A stretch of DNA of 42,699 nt from Bacillota bacterium (GCA_030705955.1 JAUZPL010000037.1:1-42699); one strand, 5' to 3'. Counted from the stretch's first letter, positions 18,015 through 27,058 are shown. Notes: generated by a model not told the origin, from the letters alone. Numbers and translations are program-made.

Positions 18015-19187
18015 ATGAAAAAGAAGGTAGCTGCACTTAGTACGACAATCATGCTTGGACTTGGAAGTGTAATAGCTATTCCAACTGTAAAAGCGGATAC
18101 ATATAATAATTTGCAAGCCCAAAGGTCTGGAATTCAATCAGAAATTTCAAAAGCAAACAGTTCTATTTCTCAAGCTCAAGCACAGCTTGCAAAATTAAAC
18201 GAGCAAATTAAACGCGTTGATCAAGCAATTATTGATAATAACAATATGATAGCTTCAACTGAAAAGAAAATTGGAGATACTAAAAATGAAGTAACACAGC
18301 TTCAACAGCAAATTACAATTTTAAAAGATAGAATTGCTAAACGAAATAATATTTTAAAACAACGGGTTCTTTCTTTCCAAGAAACAGGTGGAGATGTTAG
18401 TTACTTAGATGTATTACTCGGTGCTACTAGTTTTAGTGATTTAGTTGAAAGAATTGGTGCTGTTTCAACAATGGTCCAGGCTGATCAGGATTTATTGAAA
18501 CAGCATGAATTAGACAAAGAAAATGTTGAAAAGAAACAATCAGCTATTGAAAAAAAGCTTGCTGACTTAAATGAAATGAAGACAGAATTAGTAGGCATGC
18601 AGGCACAAATCGCTGAACAAAAAACACAAAATGATGCTTTAAAAGCACAGCTTAAAGCTCAAGAAACGGCGGGCATTAATCAAAAATCTAGTTTGCAGCA
18701 GCAAGATCACGCTCTTGCTTCACAGGAGGCATCACTTCAGGTAGCGGCAAGTGATAATTCTGGTTCATCATTTACAATAAATTTAAGTTCTAATGTTAAG
18801 GGTGATGCAGGAACAGCAATTCGTGCCGGATATAAGTATATCGGAAATTCTGTCTATGTTTTTGGTGGAGGAAGATCCCAGTTTGATATTGCAAATGGTA
18901 GATTTGATTGCTCTGGATTTGTTCATTGGGCATTATCACAAGCTGGTGTTAGTGTAGGGTATAGTACTGATTCATTGAGGTTTGCTGGAAGCCAAGTTTC
19001 TCCTAGTGATATGAAACCTGGTGACCTAGTATTCTTTGATACTTACAAACAAGATGGTCATGTTGGGATATATATTGGTGGAGGACAATTTATTGGTTCT
19101 CAAGATACAACTGGTGTAGCAATTGCTGACATGACAAGCGGTTATTGGAAAGAACATTTTAATGGACGTGTTGTAAGAGTTTTCTAG
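18015..19187 (+). CDS. CwlO-like secreted NlpC/P60 peptidoglycan endopeptidase
   Basis: A 390-residue exported cell-wall hydrolase. The signal peptide ends at VKA-D (about residue 28). A long Gln/Lys/Glu-rich coiled coil (about 30-245) contains the GGDVSYLDVLLGATSFSDLV segment typical of CwlO-type N domains. The NlpC/P60 domain occupies about 265-390, with catalytic Cys299 in FDCSGFV and His in GHVGIYIG. Such DL-endopeptidases cut peptide stems during elongation, and B. subtilis CwlO depends on FtsEX acting through its coiled coil. No ftsEX genes are nearby. ATG 18015 follows AGCAGGAGA. It could equally be one of several CwlO paralogues, so no symbol is given. Confidence 0.9.
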   Translation: MKKKVAALSTTIMLGLGSVIAIPTVKADTYNNLQAQRSGIQSEISKANSSISQAQAQLAKLNEQIKRVDQAIIDNNNMIASTEKKIGDTKNEVTQLQQQITILKDRIAKRNNILKQRVLSFQETGGDVSYLDVLLGATSFSDLVERIGAVSTMVQADQDLLKQHELDKENVEKKQSAIEKKLADLNEMKTELVGMQAQIAEQKTQNDALKAQLKAQETAGINQKSSLQQQDHALASQEASLQVAASDNSGSSFTINLSSNVKGDAGTAIRAGYKYIGNSVYVFGGGRSQFDIANGRFDCSGFVHWALSQAGVSVGYSTDSLRFAGSQVSPSDMKPGDLVFFDTYKQDGHVGIYIGGGQFIGSQDTTGVAIADMTSGYWKEHFNGRVVRVF

Positions 19188-19212
19188 GAAAATAATATTC
19201 TATTCATTTGGG

Positions 19213-19248
19213 AAGCAGGGCTGTTGATAAAATAGCCTTGCTTTTTTG
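19213..19248 (+). terminator. Terminator of the NlpC/P60 gene
   Basis: AAGCAGGGCT (19213-19222) pairs with AGCCTTGCTT (19233-19242, one G-U pair) and is followed by a T-run. Confidence 0.85.
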
Positions 19249-19407
19249 TCTTTAAGAAATTATAAATTTTGAACGGGATTATGATATCTAGTTTTGTAAT
19301 ACAAGATGTTAGTGAACGTTTACAAATAGGTCATTCCATGTCTTTTTGAAATAATACATTTGGGAAACTTTTTTCCTTGTAGATTTTGTTTTGTATTTGA
19401 TATTTGA

Positions 19408-19440
19408 TACAATTCAGTTGGCAGATTCTGTCTGCCAACT
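19408..19440 (+). promoter_or_regulatory. -10 and perfect inverted repeat upstream of uppP copy 2
   Basis: TACAAT (19408-19413) is a candidate -10. It is followed by a perfect 10-bp inverted repeat AGTTGGCAGA (19416-19425)/TCTGCCAACT (19431-19440) with a 5-nt centre and no T-tail. The position at the predicted transcription start suggests an operator or a 5' mRNA stabilising hairpin. Confidence 0.45.
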
Positions 19441-19472
19441 AACCTCATTAGAAGTAGGAGAATGAATAACGA

Positions 19473-20303
19473 ATGGATTTTTTTATTATTTTAAAAGCGA
19501 TTATTTTGGGATTGGTAGAAGGGGTAACAGAATTTGCGCCGGTATCCTCAACAGGACATATGATTATTGTAGATGATATGTGGATTAAATCTGCCCAATA
19601 TTTAACAAAGCATGCTGCTAATACCTTTAAAGTTGTCATTCAACTAGGCTCTATATTAGCTGTAGTTATTACGTTTTGGGACAGGTTTATCGGGTTTCTG
19701 GGGCTAGGACCGCTAGGTAAAGAAGGAGTTCAAGGAAATGGAAGGTTAAAGCTATTACCTGTTATTGTTGGATTAATTCCTGCTGGCATTTTAGGAGTGC
19801 TTTTTAACAATTATATTGATAACCATTTATTTTCAACTACTACAGTTTTAATCGGTTTAGTAATAGGTGCTGTTCTAATGATTTTTGCAGATCTTTTAGG
19901 CCCGAAAACTCCGAAAACGGAAACAGTGGATCAAATTACATATATACAAGCTATTACCGTTGGTCTTTTCCAATGTTTATCCCTATGGCCGGGATTCTCA
20001 AGATCCGGTTCAACTATTTCAGGGGGAGTATTAGCAGGGATGACTCACCGGGCAGCTGCTGATTTTACATTTATAATGGCCGTTCCGATTATGGCTGGGG
20101 CAAGCTTCCTTTCATTGCTGAAAAATTGGCATTACTTAACGGCTGCTGATTTGCCGTTCTTTCTTGCTGGATTCATCAGTGCCTTTGTCTTTGCTTTAAT
20201 CTCCATCCGTTTCTTTTTAAAACTTATAAATAGAGTGAAGCTTATTCCTTTTGCAATTTATCGAATTTTAATCTCCATTATCATTTATTTTGTCTATTTT
20301 TAA
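19473..20303 (+). CDS. uppP: Undecaprenyl-diphosphatase UppP (BacA), copy 2
   Basis: A 276-residue paralogue of the protein at 711-1511, with motif 1 EGVTEFAPVSSTGHM (residues 16-30) and motif 2 PGFSRSGST (about 173-181) intact, so it should be active. It differs from copy 1 in having Ala instead of Leu before the motif-1 proline, and a longer loop after the second helix (GLGPLGKEGVQGNGRL). AGGAG (19456-19460) lies 12 bases from the ATG, rather far, so translation may be modest. It sits in an envelope-gene neighbourhood (hydrolase, GtrA/GT2, glycosyltransferase). Confidence 0.95.
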   Translation: MDFFIILKAIILGLVEGVTEFAPVSSTGHMIIVDDMWIKSAQYLTKHAANTFKVVIQLGSILAVVITFWDRFIGFLGLGPLGKEGVQGNGRLKLLPVIVGLIPAGILGVLFNNYIDNHLFSTTTVLIGLVIGAVLMIFADLLGPKTPKTETVDQITYIQAITVGLFQCLSLWPGFSRSGSTISGGVLAGMTHRAAADFTFIMAVPIMAGASFLSLLKNWHYLTAADLPFFLAGFISAFVFALISIRFFLKLINRVKLIPFAIYRILISIIIYFVYF

Positions 20304-20336
20304 TTTAGGGCAATTCATATCCATAAAAAATTACCA

Positions 20337-20374
20337 AAAAAAGGAGAACCTTTCATGAAGGATCTCCTTTTTCT
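20337..20374. terminator. Bidirectional terminator between uppP copy 2 and gtrA-like gene
   Basis: AAAGGAGAACCTTT and AAGGATCTCCTTTT form a stem with A/T-rich ends on both sides. The structure includes the stop codon of the minus-strand GtrA gene (20353-20355). Confidence 0.75.
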
Positions 20375-20793
20375 ATTATGGATTGTGTACTGTATTTTTT
20401 CTGAAAAACAAACAAGCGTTGTCCTAAATAATTAAGGATGGTATAAAATCCAGTTCCAAAAAGGACTGCACCGTCTTGAGCATATTTTTCTGATAGGAAT
20501 GAAAGATGAGCAAATATAAAGTAGGCTATTTTTTCTCCAAGATAATAGGAAATGAAATAGCAGGCCAAAATAACTGCTGCAAATCGAATCATACTTTTAC
20601 CCATAGCAGCATCACTTTTGAAGGTAAATGTCCGATTTAAAAAGTAGCTAACACATGCACCGATTATATTTCCAAGGAAGGTTGAAATCCAATAGGAAAA
20701 GGAAAAAAGATGCAAAAAAAGGTACATAGAGGAAAGCCCTACTATGGTGTTAATGACACCAACTACTAGAAATCGGAAAAAGGAGTTATTCAT
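20353..20793 (-). CDS. GtrA-family membrane protein
   Basis: A 146-residue protein with four membrane helices, starting FFRFLVVGVINTIVGL and carrying NFLNRTFTF-like SYFLNRTFTFKSD after helix 2, the hallmark of the GtrA family. Family members are thought to flip polyprenyl-phosphate-linked sugars across the membrane. The partner GT2 gene lies immediately upstream on the same strand (13-bp gap), so the two probably form an operon. Together they would load a sugar on undecaprenyl phosphate and present it outside for modifying teichoic acid or another polymer. Confidence 0.9.
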   Translation of the reverse strand: MNNSFFRFLVVGVINTIVGLSSMYLFLHLFSFSYWISTFLGNIIGACVSYFLNRTFTFKSDAAMGKSMIRFAAVILACYFISYYLGEKIAYFIFAHLSFLSEKYAQDGAVLFGTGFYTILNYLGQRLFVFQKKYSTQSIIEKGDPS

Positions 20794-20806
20794 TCATATT
20801 TTCTCC

Positions 20807-21793
20807 CTATTTTATAAAATGGCTCGCCCTTTTATGGTCTAGCTCTGAATATAAATCTAAATCGATGGAATAGCGTGGACGTTGTTTCGTTTCTTCATAT
20901 ATTTTACCAATATATTCGCCAATTAAGCCAACACTCATTAGTAAAAGACCGCCAATAATCCAAAGAGAAATCATGATTGAGGTCCATCCAGAATCAGCAT
21001 GACCCGTAAATTTTGAAATAAGTGCATAAATTCCTGCTAAACTACTGATAAAAAAGGATAAAAAACCAATAAATGTTATGAAGCGTATTGGCTTAATACT
21101 AAATGAAGTGATTCCGTCAAATGCAAATGAAAGCATTTTTTTTAGTGGGTATTTTGAAACACCCGCAAAACGTTCTTTTCGGTCATAATAAACGACTGTT
21201 GACTTATATCCAATTAAAGATACAATTCCCCTTAAAAATAAGTTTTGTTCCCTAAAGCGTAATAATTCTTGAAGGGCACGTTTGCTTAGTAGACGATAAT
21301 CAGCATGATTGTAGGTGACTTGAACACCCATTTTATTCATGAAACGATAAAAACCTTGTGCTGTAAATCTTTTGAAAAATGTATCTGTTTCACGACTTTT
21401 TCTAACGCCATAGACAATATCGTTACCCTCAAAAAATTTTATCATAAAATCCTTCATAATTGAAATATCATCTTGAAGATCTGCATCAATAGAAATAACA
21501 CAATCCGACTGTCTTTCTGCTACTTCTAAACCCGCCAATAAAGCTTTTTGATGACCAAAATTCCTGGATAATTTTAATCCTTTAATTGATTGATTTTTTA
21601 GTGTTAGATTTTCAATTATAGCCCACGTTTTATCTTGGCTTCCATCATCTACATATAAAATTTTACTTTCTTTTGATGCCAATTGCTCATTAATGAGGAA
21701 TGATAGCATGGAAGTTAACTGGTTCGTCGTTTCGAAAAGTACTTCTTCCTCGTTGTAACAGGGTACAACAACCGTAAGTACTGGTTTATTCAT
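20807..21793 (-). CDS. Family 2 glycosyltransferase (polyprenyl-phosphate sugar transferase type, CsbB/YkoT-like)
   Basis: A 328-residue enzyme with a GT-A domain (VVVPCYNEEE near residue 10, DDGSQDKTW, and ISIDADLQDD with the metal-binding acidic residues near 100) and two C-terminal membrane helices (about 235-300). This architecture matches DPM1/CsbB/YkoT-type enzymes that transfer a sugar from a nucleotide donor to undecaprenyl phosphate. The QNLFLRGIVSLIGYK segment is conserved in that group. GtrA follows, and the region is next to a uppP copy that acts on the same lipid carrier pool. The sugar is unknown. ATG 21793 has GGAGG upstream on the minus strand. Confidence 0.9.
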   Translation of the reverse strand: MNKPVLTVVVPCYNEEEVLFETTNQLTSMLSFLINEQLASKESKILYVDDGSQDKTWAIIENLTLKNQSIKGLKLSRNFGHQKALLAGLEVAERQSDCVISIDADLQDDISIMKDFMIKFFEGNDIVYGVRKSRETDTFFKRFTAQGFYRFMNKMGVQVTYNHADYRLLSKRALQELLRFREQNLFLRGIVSLIGYKSTVVYYDRKERFAGVSKYPLKKMLSFAFDGITSFSIKPIRFITFIGFLSFFISSLAGIYALISKFTGHADSGWTSIMISLWIIGGLLLMSVGLIGEYIGKIYEETKQRPRYSIDLDLYSELDHKRASHFIK

Positions 21794-21850
21794 TTTTAAA
21801 CCTCCATTAAATTTTTTGCTACATAAGTAAAAGGACTACTCTTAGATAAG

Positions 21851-21891
21851 AAAAGTTCATCTAAAAAAGAATTTTTCCAAAATGAACTTTT
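21851..21891. repeat. Inverted repeat in the divergent GT2/glycosyltransferase interval
   Basis: AAAAGTTCAT (21851-21860) and ATGAACTTTT (21882-21891) are perfect 10-bp arms separated by 21 bp, between two divergently transcribed envelope genes. It may be a shared operator or a 5' leader hairpin. Confidence 0.45.
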
Positions 21892-21977
21892 ATAAGAATG
21901 CTATCGTCTTTTCAATCGTATCCTTTAAATTAGAAAAAGGCTCATTTTTCGGGCTATTTATTGTGAGGAGAAATGAA

Positions 21978-23204
21978 ATGATGATAAATGGTAAAGGGAA
22001 AATCCTAATTCTCTCTGGAAGGTTTGGGGAAGGACATTTACAAGCAGCAAATGCCATTAAAGAGGCTGCGGGAATAGAAGCTCCAAATGTTGAGACAATC
22101 GTTTTAGATTTTTTTGAATGGGCTTATCCTTCCCTTTTTCCTATCAGTCATTATGTATATATGAAAGGAATCAAAACCTTTCCACAGGTTTATGGTTTTA
22201 TATATCAGAAAACGTATCGAGATAATGTCTTTTCTAAAAAATTAAATTCTCTTTTTTCAATTGGAATAGGAAAAATGCTTTCATTGCTTCAAAGTGAAAA
22301 GCCTTCAGTGGTTGTCAGTACGTATCCTTTTACTTCAAGTATTATCTCAAAATTAAAGGAATATGGGTTAACAAATATCCCATTGGTTACCGTCATTACT
22401 GATCATACCCATCATAGTTATTGGCTTCACCCAAATACAGATCAATTTATAGTCGGATCAAATGAAATTAAGGAAAAGCTCATTAAGCTGGGCATACCTA
22501 GTCATATTATTTCTTGTACAGGCATTCCAATTAGAAAAAGATTTCTTGAAAATAGAAATCACGGTGATCTTTTTAAAAAATATGACCTTCATCCTAAACT
22601 TCCAACTGTTTTAATTATGGGTGGGGGAGAAGGTCTAATTGGTAAAGGAATTTTAAATTCAAAAGAATTAGAAGAGTACCCTAAAAAATTGCAGCTTTTA
22701 ATTTTGTGCGGTCATAATGAAAAATTAAGACAACAACTAAAAAGTGAACTATTATTTTCGAAGCATTCTATTACCATTTTAGGGTACACTGACCATGTTG
22801 ATGAATTAATGGCACTTTCAGATATCATTGTGACAAAACCAGGTGGGGTTACAACATCAGAGGCACTGGCAATGGAATTACCAATGCTTTTATTTAAACC
22901 ACTGCCAGGCCAAGAAAAGGATAATGCCCAGTATTTAGTTAATGCGGGGGTAGCCGTACAGGCAAAGGATTCATCTGAGTTATTCTACGAATTGTCCAAA
23001 ATGCTAGAAAATCCAATGATTCTTGCAAGGATGAAAGAAAATGCCGGAATGATTCAAACAAAGCAGGCTGCTTTTAATGCGTTGGGAGTTATCCATCAAT
23101 CAATGCTAAACAGTGTTCTATTCTCAAAGGAATTTATTACAGCTGATACGTTTAAATCACATCGGCAAATAAAGAAATCATTGATGTTTTCACAAAGCAA
23201 TTGA
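21978..23204 (+). CDS. UgtP/MGDG-synthase-type glycosyltransferase
   Basis: A 408-residue GT-B enzyme. The N-terminal GRFGEGHLQAANAI matches the MGDG-synthase N domain. VITDHTHHSYWLHPNTDQFIV is followed by a MurG-like C domain with GGGEGLIGKG and the donor-binding TKPGGVTTSEALA...PGQEKDNA. Relatives include B. subtilis UgtP, which glucosylates diacylglycerol to make lipoteichoic acid anchors, and related enzymes of unknown acceptor. I start at ATG 21978 because TGAGGAG (21964-21970) is 7 bases away. An upstream ATG at 21882 lies within the inverted repeat and has no ribosome site. The NodB gene follows after 56 bp, possibly in the same transcript. Confidence 0.88.
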   Translation: MMINGKGKILILSGRFGEGHLQAANAIKEAAGIEAPNVETIVLDFFEWAYPSLFPISHYVYMKGIKTFPQVYGFIYQKTYRDNVFSKKLNSLFSIGIGKMLSLLQSEKPSVVVSTYPFTSSIISKLKEYGLTNIPLVTVITDHTHHSYWLHPNTDQFIVGSNEIKEKLIKLGIPSHIISCTGIPIRKRFLENRNHGDLFKKYDLHPKLPTVLIMGGGEGLIGKGILNSKELEEYPKKLQLLILCGHNEKLRQQLKSELLFSKHSITILGYTDHVDELMALSDIIVTKPGGVTTSEALAMELPMLLFKPLPGQEKDNAQYLVNAGVAVQAKDSSELFYELSKMLENPMILARMKENAGMIQTKQAAFNALGVIHQSMLNSVLFSKEFITADTFKSHRQIKKSLMFSQSN

Positions 23205-23260
23205 TGTTTCATTTATATATTGAATCTGCTTTCCAATTATAAAAGGAAGGAAGGTTTTCA

Positions 23261-23956
23261 TTGGTATCTGTCGGCATTATTCTACTATTACTTGTTATTC
23301 TTTACACCATTGTTCCTTATATGATAACGAGATGGGCCGGTTTTTTTGTTTACCAAAAAGGAAATGTATCTAGTAATATTGCCCTTACATTTGATGATGG
23401 TCCAAGTCCAAAATACACAAATGAATTATTGGATTTGTTAAAGCAGCATAAGATTAAGGCGAGTTTCTTTGTTGTAGGTTCAAAGGCTAAACAACATCCT
23501 GACATTATTATGCGGATGCATCACGAAGGGCATTTAATTGGTATTCATAACTATGTTCACCATTCGAATTGGTTTATGTTACCCCATAGGGTAAGCTGTG
23601 AGGTAGAAGAAACAGCCAAAGTAATTCAAAATATCATTGGTGTGAAGCCGGCCTATTATCGCCCCCCATGGGGAATGATGAACTTCTTTGACCTGTTTGC
23701 TCATAAAAAATATCACATTATTTTATGGTCTTTAATGGTTGGTGACTGGAAAAGCAAGGGCAGCAGTCGGAGAATAGAAAAAAGGCTTTTAAAAGGTACT
23801 AAACCTGGAGACATTGTCCTCCTGCATGATAGTGGTGAAACATGGGGTGCGGATGAGGATGCCCCACAATTTACAATCGAAGCTTTAAGAACCGTGATCA
23901 AGGAATTAAAAGGGCGAGGGTACACCTTTGCCAGAGTAGATGAAATGATTTCATAA
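23261..23956 (+). CDS. Polysaccharide deacetylase (NodB homology domain), membrane anchored
   Basis: A 231-residue protein with one N-terminal membrane segment (residues 4-22) and a NodB domain from about 38. TFDDGP (Asp45/Asp46) gives the catalytic and metal Asp, HNYVHH supplies metal histidines, and YRPPWG and LLHDSG are the later motifs. Such enzymes remove acetyl groups from N-acetyl sugars of cell-wall polymers; the substrate is unknown. The TTG start follows AAAGGAAGGAAGG with a 6-base gap. It is likely co-transcribed with the preceding glycosyltransferase. Confidence 0.9.
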   Translation: MVSVGIILLLLVILYTIVPYMITRWAGFFVYQKGNVSSNIALTFDDGPSPKYTNELLDLLKQHKIKASFFVVGSKAKQHPDIIMRMHHEGHLIGIHNYVHHSNWFMLPHRVSCEVEETAKVIQNIIGVKPAYYRPPWGMMNFFDLFAHKKYHIILWSLMVGDWKSKGSSRRIEKRLLKGTKPGDIVLLHDSGETWGADEDAPQFTIEALRTVIKELKGRGYTFARVDEMIS

Positions 23957-23975
23957 TGAAATAGTACAAAGAATT

Positions 23976-24006
23976 AGACCAAATCTAAAAAGGATTTGGT
24001 CTTTTA
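23976..24006. terminator. Terminator between convergent genes
   Basis: AGACCAAATC (23976-23985) pairs with GATTTGGTCT (23993-24002) and is followed by TTTT. It serves the deacetylase and possibly the facing gene. Confidence 0.82.
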
Positions 24007-24010
24007 AAGT

Positions 24011-24490
24011 TTAGGCTTTGTTTGCATCATGACGAAGCCATTCAGTAAATTTATAATTTCCAAGTACCATTAGAAGTAATACCGGGTAGCACAATGCTGA
24101 GTACCACAATTTCCATTTTGAGTAGTAAAAAAATCCAGAACGTAAGGCAGCACATTCATAGGCTAAACAAAATACCGTCCAACTCGCAATATACAACATC
24201 TTATGTAATTTTGTTTTTTTATAAGGAAAATAATTTAAAAAAATTGCATTAATGGGTGGATATAAAAAAATAGGAAGAAACCCGGACCATTGATCACCTG
24301 GGGCAATATAGCCAAACAGGTTTAATTTCAAATCTAAAGTCATATCTGACATAGATTCGATTACAAGTGAGAATAATGAAGTAGACCAGATTTGTAGCTT
24401 AGAGATACGCTTAGGCATCCAGATTGCTATTCCATAAAATGTTATGAGTGATGCAATAAGAAAAAGTATGTTAAACACTCCTTTAAGCAT
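24011..24490 (-). CDS. CBO0543-type membrane protein
   Basis: A 159-residue protein with about five hydrophobic helices. The pattern of short loops and the LFGYIAPGDQWSGFLPIFLYPP and EYAALR-like segments (YECAALRSGFFYYSKWKLWYS) are those of the CBO0543 family of small Firmicute membrane proteins, whose function is unknown. Two further proteins of similar type lie at 36261 and 41606. The start at 24490 has only a weak AAGAGA site. A hairpin with a T-run on the plus strand (24497-24520) lies just upstream. Confidence 0.75.
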   Translation of the reverse strand: MLKGVFNILFLIASLITFYGIAIWMPKRISKLQIWSTSLFSLVIESMSDMTLDLKLNLFGYIAPGDQWSGFLPIFLYPPINAIFLNYFPYKKTKLHKMLYIASWTVFCLAYECAALRSGFFYYSKWKLWYSALCYPVLLLMVLGNYKFTEWLRHDANKA

Positions 24491-24496
24491 TCTCTT

Positions 24497-24520
24497 AAGT
24501 AGTTTTGACTACTTTTTTGA
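24497..24520 (+). terminator. Orphan terminator-like hairpin
   Basis: AAGTAGT-TTTG-ACTACTT followed by TTTTTTGATTTTT. On the plus strand no gene lies just upstream, so it may stop read-through or antisense transcription. On the minus strand it would be in the 5' leader of the CBO0543 gene. Confidence 0.5.
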
Positions 24521-24683
24521 TTTTTATTTTCAGTATCACCTTAAAATTATAAGGAAAGGATCAAAGGAATAAAAAACAGTAAAAAAGCCCTCCAGATACA
24601 ATACCAATTTTAATCATATTAGCATCCATAGGTGCATGTGCATAAAATGGGTAGTGCAACATTATGGAGGTGTGACGTTCAAA

Positions 24684-27035
24684 ATGGTCTATTACAATCC
24701 TTATAAAAGTACCAATAGAGAATATGGTCCTGTTACAGCGTACACAGCAAACACGCCCATTTATGTAAATGGGGTTGTTATCAATACAGGGTTCTATCCT
24801 GTTCTAAATGTTCAAATGAGGAATGCACAGTACCCACTTCTGTATGTTCCAATATCAGAGTTTAGTAGGCTAGGAGCTAAGGTTATTTGGGATGAAAATC
24901 AAGCGGCTATTCGAGTATCAAGTGATTATCATCTCATACAGGCTCAAAACCAACAATTACGTCAAAGGATAGTGGAATTAGAGAAGAGGACTGCCATTCG
25001 AAACTTTAGGGCAAATGAACTTAATTGGCAAATGCATTACGGGGATCAGGGAAATACAAAGTATACGGATGCCACAGTGCCAGTTGATTTAACGTTAAGT
25101 AAAGATCCACTTCATAATGCTTCTTCTTTATTTAGCGTAGATCAGAATCAATTATATTCAGTTGAACGAATTGAGAAAAAAGTTCTTTCTGCCACCGATT
25201 TGAACACCAACCTGGAGAAATGGGATTTTTCTACCCCAAATCAAGATGTAATTCTTGATCTTATCTCAAAAGATGGAGTGGTATATGCTTCAACCATGAA
25301 CACACTTTATGCAATCCAGGATAACGGTACCTCCCCAAGTACACTTTGGAGCATTGATACTTTTTCGAATCGGCTGTTAATTGACCAAACGACATTGTTT
25401 TATTACACAAGAAATACTGACAACACAGAAGGAATCGGTGCTGTAGATGCAAAAAGCGGTCAACAAAAATGGAAATATAACTTGAAGACAAATGAACAAG
25501 TTGCTGGAGTTTTTGCAGCTGGCGGAACCCGACTGTATGCAAATATACTAAATCTGGTTCAAATGACATCAAAAATGTATTCTTTTGATTCGTCTTCTGG
25601 CACTGTTCTTTGGACTTTAGATTTTCCTTCCGGGACATCCATCAATGGTGCACCTGTATATAAAGATGAAAACCTTTATGTAGATTGGAAAAATTCAACA
25701 AGAACGATATTTGCATTTGATGCTTCAACAGGAAAAACATTATGGAAGGTTAATCCGACCGGAACCTTTACACAGCCTCTCTCAGTAACAAGTGATACAG
25801 TTATTGTCCTTGATGAAGCCAGCATCAATGGGCTTGACAAAAATACAGGAACACAAAAATGGAAAACCATGTATGCTGACCAAATGGGTCCTGTGGGACC
25901 TCAGACTATTCAAGGATCAGACGGAATGCTCGTAGCATCTGACAAAATTATTTTGGAAAATAACAATAAAATTAAGTTCTATAATTCGTCTACTGGTCAA
26001 TACCTTTCTTCCTCATTGCAGCTTTCCACCCCTACTGGAGGTGTTGGAGTGCGGCCAATTGGAGTTATTCAGGACACTGTTTTTGTAACCGAATCAAATC
26101 AAATCCTTTACACGTATGCAGTACCAAAACCTATTCAACCAGATACAGTAAAACCAACGGCAACAATTGCTTTGCCGGGAGTGAGCCAACTATCCGTACA
26201 AAATGGGAAAAATCAAATCCAAATTCCAATTACCACCAGTGAAGATGCCGATATGAACGTAACAATTGTCGATGAAAGCGGCTATGAGGTTCAAACCATT
26301 GGTTCGGGGCGATATTTGAAGGGAACATCTACTTTTTATTGGGATGGAAAAAATAGTCGGGGCTTTAATGTAAATCGTGGAAATTATCATCCAGTTGTAA
26401 AGCTGACAGATCTTGCGGGAAATCAGAATGTGTATGATGCAATGGACAAAGTCATTCAGATTACGGAAGGATTCGGCTTAACATTAAAAAATTCAAACAT
26501 GCGTAGTTCAGCTGATACACAAAGTACTGTACTACGGACTATTCCGGCTGGTTCGGAAGTGACCATAACAGGGGAAATAGGTGATTGGTATCAGGTTAAA
26601 TACAGCATTATCTCATCTGTGATGAAAGGATATGTCTATAAGCCGTTAATCAAAGAACCTTCCAATCAAGAGATTAACAGCATTGATAGTGCCAAAACAA
26701 GGAGCAATGCGAATGTTCGTACATCTGCTGGTACGCAGTATGCTTTAAAGGCGATGATCCCGATGAACACGGATATTAAAATTATTTCCGCATCAGGGGA
26801 CTGGTATTTAATTGAATACAAGAAAGACACCATTTATACAGATCAAGGCTATGTAGCTAAATATATCGTAACACTACCAACTGTGTCTTATGTTGTTTAC
26901 ACAGTGGTTTCTGGGGATTCACTCTGGAAAATTGCTCAAAAATTTGGTGTAACAGTTGATTCAATCGTTAAAGCCAACAACCTTGACCCAAATCAACCTA
27001 TTTATATCGGACAAAAATTAACCATCATGAAATAA
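24684..27035 (+). CDS. Multidomain PQQ-propeller / FlgD-Ig / SH3b / LysM protein without signal peptide
   Basis: A 783-residue protein. Order: copper-amine-oxidase-N-like stalk domain (about 10-80), short coiled coil (about 85-105), beta-propeller with PQQ/quinoprotein-like repeats ending in LEKWDF, QQKWKY, TVLWTL, KTLWKV and TQKWKT (about 110-485), FlgD-like Ig domain (about 510-590), two SH3b domains with NMRSSA and NVRTSA starts (about 600-730), and a terminal LysM (VSGDSLWKIAQKFGV, about 738-783). SH3b and LysM point to peptidoglycan binding. There is no N-terminal signal peptide from any plausible start. Spore-coat proteins such as SafA combine LysM with no signal, so deposition on the forespore is a reasonable inference. 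ATG 24684 follows GGAGGTG (24666-24672). Confidence 0.82.
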   Translation: MVYYNPYKSTNREYGPVTAYTANTPIYVNGVVINTGFYPVLNVQMRNAQYPLLYVPISEFSRLGAKVIWDENQAAIRVSSDYHLIQAQNQQLRQRIVELEKRTAIRNFRANELNWQMHYGDQGNTKYTDATVPVDLTLSKDPLHNASSLFSVDQNQLYSVERIEKKVLSATDLNTNLEKWDFSTPNQDVILDLISKDGVVYASTMNTLYAIQDNGTSPSTLWSIDTFSNRLLIDQTTLFYYTRNTDNTEGIGAVDAKSGQQKWKYNLKTNEQVAGVFAAGGTRLYANILNLVQMTSKMYSFDSSSGTVLWTLDFPSGTSINGAPVYKDENLYVDWKNSTRTIFAFDASTGKTLWKVNPTGTFTQPLSVTSDTVIVLDEASINGLDKNTGTQKWKTMYADQMGPVGPQTIQGSDGMLVASDKIILENNNKIKFYNSSTGQYLSSSLQLSTPTGGVGVRPIGVIQDTVFVTESNQILYTYAVPKPIQPDTVKPTATIALPGVSQLSVQNGKNQIQIPITTSEDADMNVTIVDESGYEVQTIGSGRYLKGTSTFYWDGKNSRGFNVNRGNYHPVVKLTDLAGNQNVYDAMDKVIQITEGFGLTLKNSNMRSSADTQSTVLRTIPAGSEVTITGEIGDWYQVKYSIISSVMKGYVYKPLIKEPSNQEINSIDSAKTRSNANVRTSAGTQYALKAMIPMNTDIKIISASGDWYLIEYKKDTIYTDQGYVAKYIVTLPTVSYVVYTVVSGDSLWKIAQKFGVTVDSIVKANNLDPNQPIYIGQKLTIMK

Positions 27036-27058
27036 AAAGGGTATTCCAATAGGAAGAA

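Noticed and set aside
21882-21977. N-terminal extension of the UgtP-like glycosyltransferase
   Set aside because: It starts inside an inverted repeat without a ribosome site, and the family starts near GKILILSGRFGEGH.
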